From NCBI GenBank assembly GCA_949987705.1, contig OX465286.1:3449445-3513444 (forward strand): 64,000 nt of DNA, in the 5' to 3' direction. Positions 62,086 through 64,000 of this stretch are shown here, one piece after another. The notes under the pieces were generated by a model, which was given only the letters and a program-made list of their open reading frames with translations, was not told the DNA's origin and ran no database searches. Every line of letters starts with the position of its first letter. Within the stretch, counting starts at the first letter, position 1. The position numbers and the translations under genes are program-made. This stretch comes from Thereva unica (Eukaryota > Arthropoda > Insecta > Diptera > Therevidae).

Positions 62086-64000
62086 ACGTAGGCTGTACAA
62101 AAGTAGTGGGTTTCCCGATAGCAGGTATTCAACTGAGAACTACTAGTCCCTACTTAGAAAGTAACATTTTTGATGCTTTGATAGAAAACTCTACTATACT
62201 ACCTATATCCCTTTTTTATTTTCTATTTGATAGATGACTCCTGCACTTCTGAAACCGTGCCAGATGCCGCCGTTCTTATTAATATAGATAGTTTCGCATT
62301 CATTGCCGTTTTTTAATTGAGTGCATTGAGCGATATAATAAATGACCTAGTTTGCGACGAAAGGTTCAGTCCATGTCGTCCGTCCAATTAGGATTTTAAA
62401 GTCCCTGTCACATTATGTTTGAACTCGTTAAGTGGACGTGTGGCTATGATCCATGGCGCACCACTGACTTCCTTTGAGATCTTTCAATTCATTCACGTTT
62501 GTTATATTAACGTTATTGAGTGGCAATTCCTTGCAAATATATCATCATCATATATCATCACACTTCCACAAAACTATATTATATGTATATAATGGAATTC
62601 TGACATGTGAGTGAGGGCTTGAAATAGATATATATCATTAAAATATACTTCTGGTTAACGCGCAACGTATACAACATTATGTACATACATATAAATATAA
62701 TTTTTCTGTTAATTCACTTTATTGAAACGCGACGATCCGTTTGATGTACATACTTGTATAAGCACTTTGAAATGTTGAAAAATAATGAATATCTTCTAAT
62801 GAATGCATAATTGATAAATCTCAAAATAACAAAAGTACGATGATGAAGCACGTATCAAATAATCTGTTCAAAAATAATCAGAAGCTTGGAATTGTTTGTT
62901 ATTGCACCACCCGTACACGCTAAACATCAAACAAAATAACACAAAAAAAACGCGATAAATTTAGTACAAAGAAAAATAAATAATAATACTATTAAGTGAA
63001 AAATTTGTTTTGATTCGGAGCTCACTTCACACCATTCAGGGCCTCTTATTGATTTGATTAAATGCGATGGAATTTTAGTGAAGTAACATAAAAATTTTGT
63101 CCTGTGACTTTGTGGAGGGGGGGGGGGGGGTGGGGTGGGGATGGATTCGGTTGCTTTTCTTTTAATTTCCCTACCCTCCAAAACCAACAACAAAAAATCT
63201 GGAAAACATTGAGTCACCCTGAAAAAATATTTAGAAATGACAGCAGCTGCACTTTGTCGCGCGGTATCACAAAATCAAATCCACAAAATTCCCTCCGCGC
63301 GGCTGCGCTTCCTTCTAAAACACCTCCTCTTGGATTTAAGGATTTTTCAAAACCAAAAGGAAAAGTTCTCCCCGCCCGCCGTTACGCGCACCTCGAAAGC
63401 GAACGCACGCACGCACGCAAAATGATGACAACACAAAAAAAGGACGAAAACAAAAAAAAACATTATCCTCCAATTCTCACAGATTTATAATTTTCGAAAG
63501 TAACGAGGGAAGCCACAAAAAGGACAAAAAAAAAATACTTGAATAGGAAAACAGAAATCCACCAACACCGAAACTGTCACTTTGTCAGAGAGGAAGAGGA
63601 TAAGAGATGTCAAGTCAACTCAGGGCAGGGCGGGCGCGCAGACGCATCCGACTCATTCCTTTAGGGAGAAATTAACTTTAATGTGACAAATTTAGCAGCG
63701 GAAATGCGTTCCTTTTTGTGTAGTATGGGGCACCCGAAATTACATGCATACAAAAATAAAAGGAAAAAGGATTTCGAGTTTCTAAAATTATGTTGAAGAT
63801 CCTTGTTTTTTCATTTTAGTTTTTTTTTTGGATTTTTGGGGTAATCTGACGGGAATAGGAACAGGAAAAGAAAATTCTTGTGCTCTGAGGTTAAAGGATG
63901 TGTGGACGGAGAGATGAAATCTATGAGTATATAGAAGGGAATGTTGTGTGTATTTAAAAAAAAAATTAAAAACTTGACAGTTATATGTTGAATATGCACA
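62086..64000. other. A+T-rich DNA ending in a GC-enriched patch
   Basis: 62.1-63.1 kb shows nothing beyond simple A/T sequence. G14 at 63117-63130 is followed by TGGGGTGGGG. 63.25-63.66 kb is GC-enriched with several CGCG/GCGC sites and (GCAC)n at about 63403-63418. The overlapping frames here (63104-63490 and 63237-63425 plus; 62927-63217 minus) look like by-products of this composition. A promoter-proximal region is possible but unproven. Confidence 0.4.

Noticed and set aside
63104..63490. 128-codon frame starting in the G14 run
   Set aside because: The Gly/Trp-rich start is translated homopolymer and the remainder overlaps another frame on the same strand.

Overview
The window is eukaryotic, repeat-dominated, strongly A+T-rich DNA with no intact gene I can defend. 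Decayed non-LTR retrotransposons, 8-bp-duplicating hAT-type miniature elements, tRNA- and 5S-like sequences, abundant (TTG)n/(AAC)n/(TATA) microsatellites and a long satellite array suggest an insect genome. The microsatellite style looks fly-like to me, but that part is impression only. There are no operons, ribosome binding sites or bacterial features. The longest open frame (201 codons, 35.35-35.96 kb) reads as low-complexity chance.

Layout. (1) 1-25,883 is an uninterrupted satellite running off the left edge: about 110 head-to-tail monomers of about 235 bp. Each monomer is an internal trimer of related 84+68+84 bp subunits, and the array carries multi-kilobase internal duplications at offsets of about 2.94, 5.65 and 7.96-8.43 kb. 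(2) At 25,884 the satellite flips orientation for about 430 bp, with a private variant shared across the junction, and a degenerate subunit marks the edge. (3) 26.4-64 kb is unique-looking A+T-rich DNA peppered with small elements: tRNA-derived SINE-like heads (27.3, 49.0 kb), a two-stranded coding-like remnant (28.95-29.5 kb), three related hAT-type MITEs (36.4, 48.8, 59.8 kb; two with perfect 8-bp target duplications), two decayed LINE reverse-transcriptase fragments (40.1-40.9 kb plus strand; 43.5-43.8 kb minus strand), a diverged four-unit tandem repeat (41.85-42.7 kb), a palindrome-centred repeat family (46.3-54.9 kb), two 5S-rRNA-like sequences (56.5, 58.3 kb) and a tRNA-Lys(CTT)-like pseudogene between two copies of a 27-bp-unit repeat (61.7-62.1 kb).

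Interpretation. This looks like the flank of a satellite block (heterochromatic or pericentromeric type) next to intergenic or large-intron DNA. The parts do not form a pathway. The most unusual items are the satellite's nested architecture and edge inversion, and the dispersed repeat whose units share a 16-bp palindrome (ATTCAGCGCGCTGAAT) followed at a nearly fixed distance of 80-90 nt by GTTAACGCTTAC.
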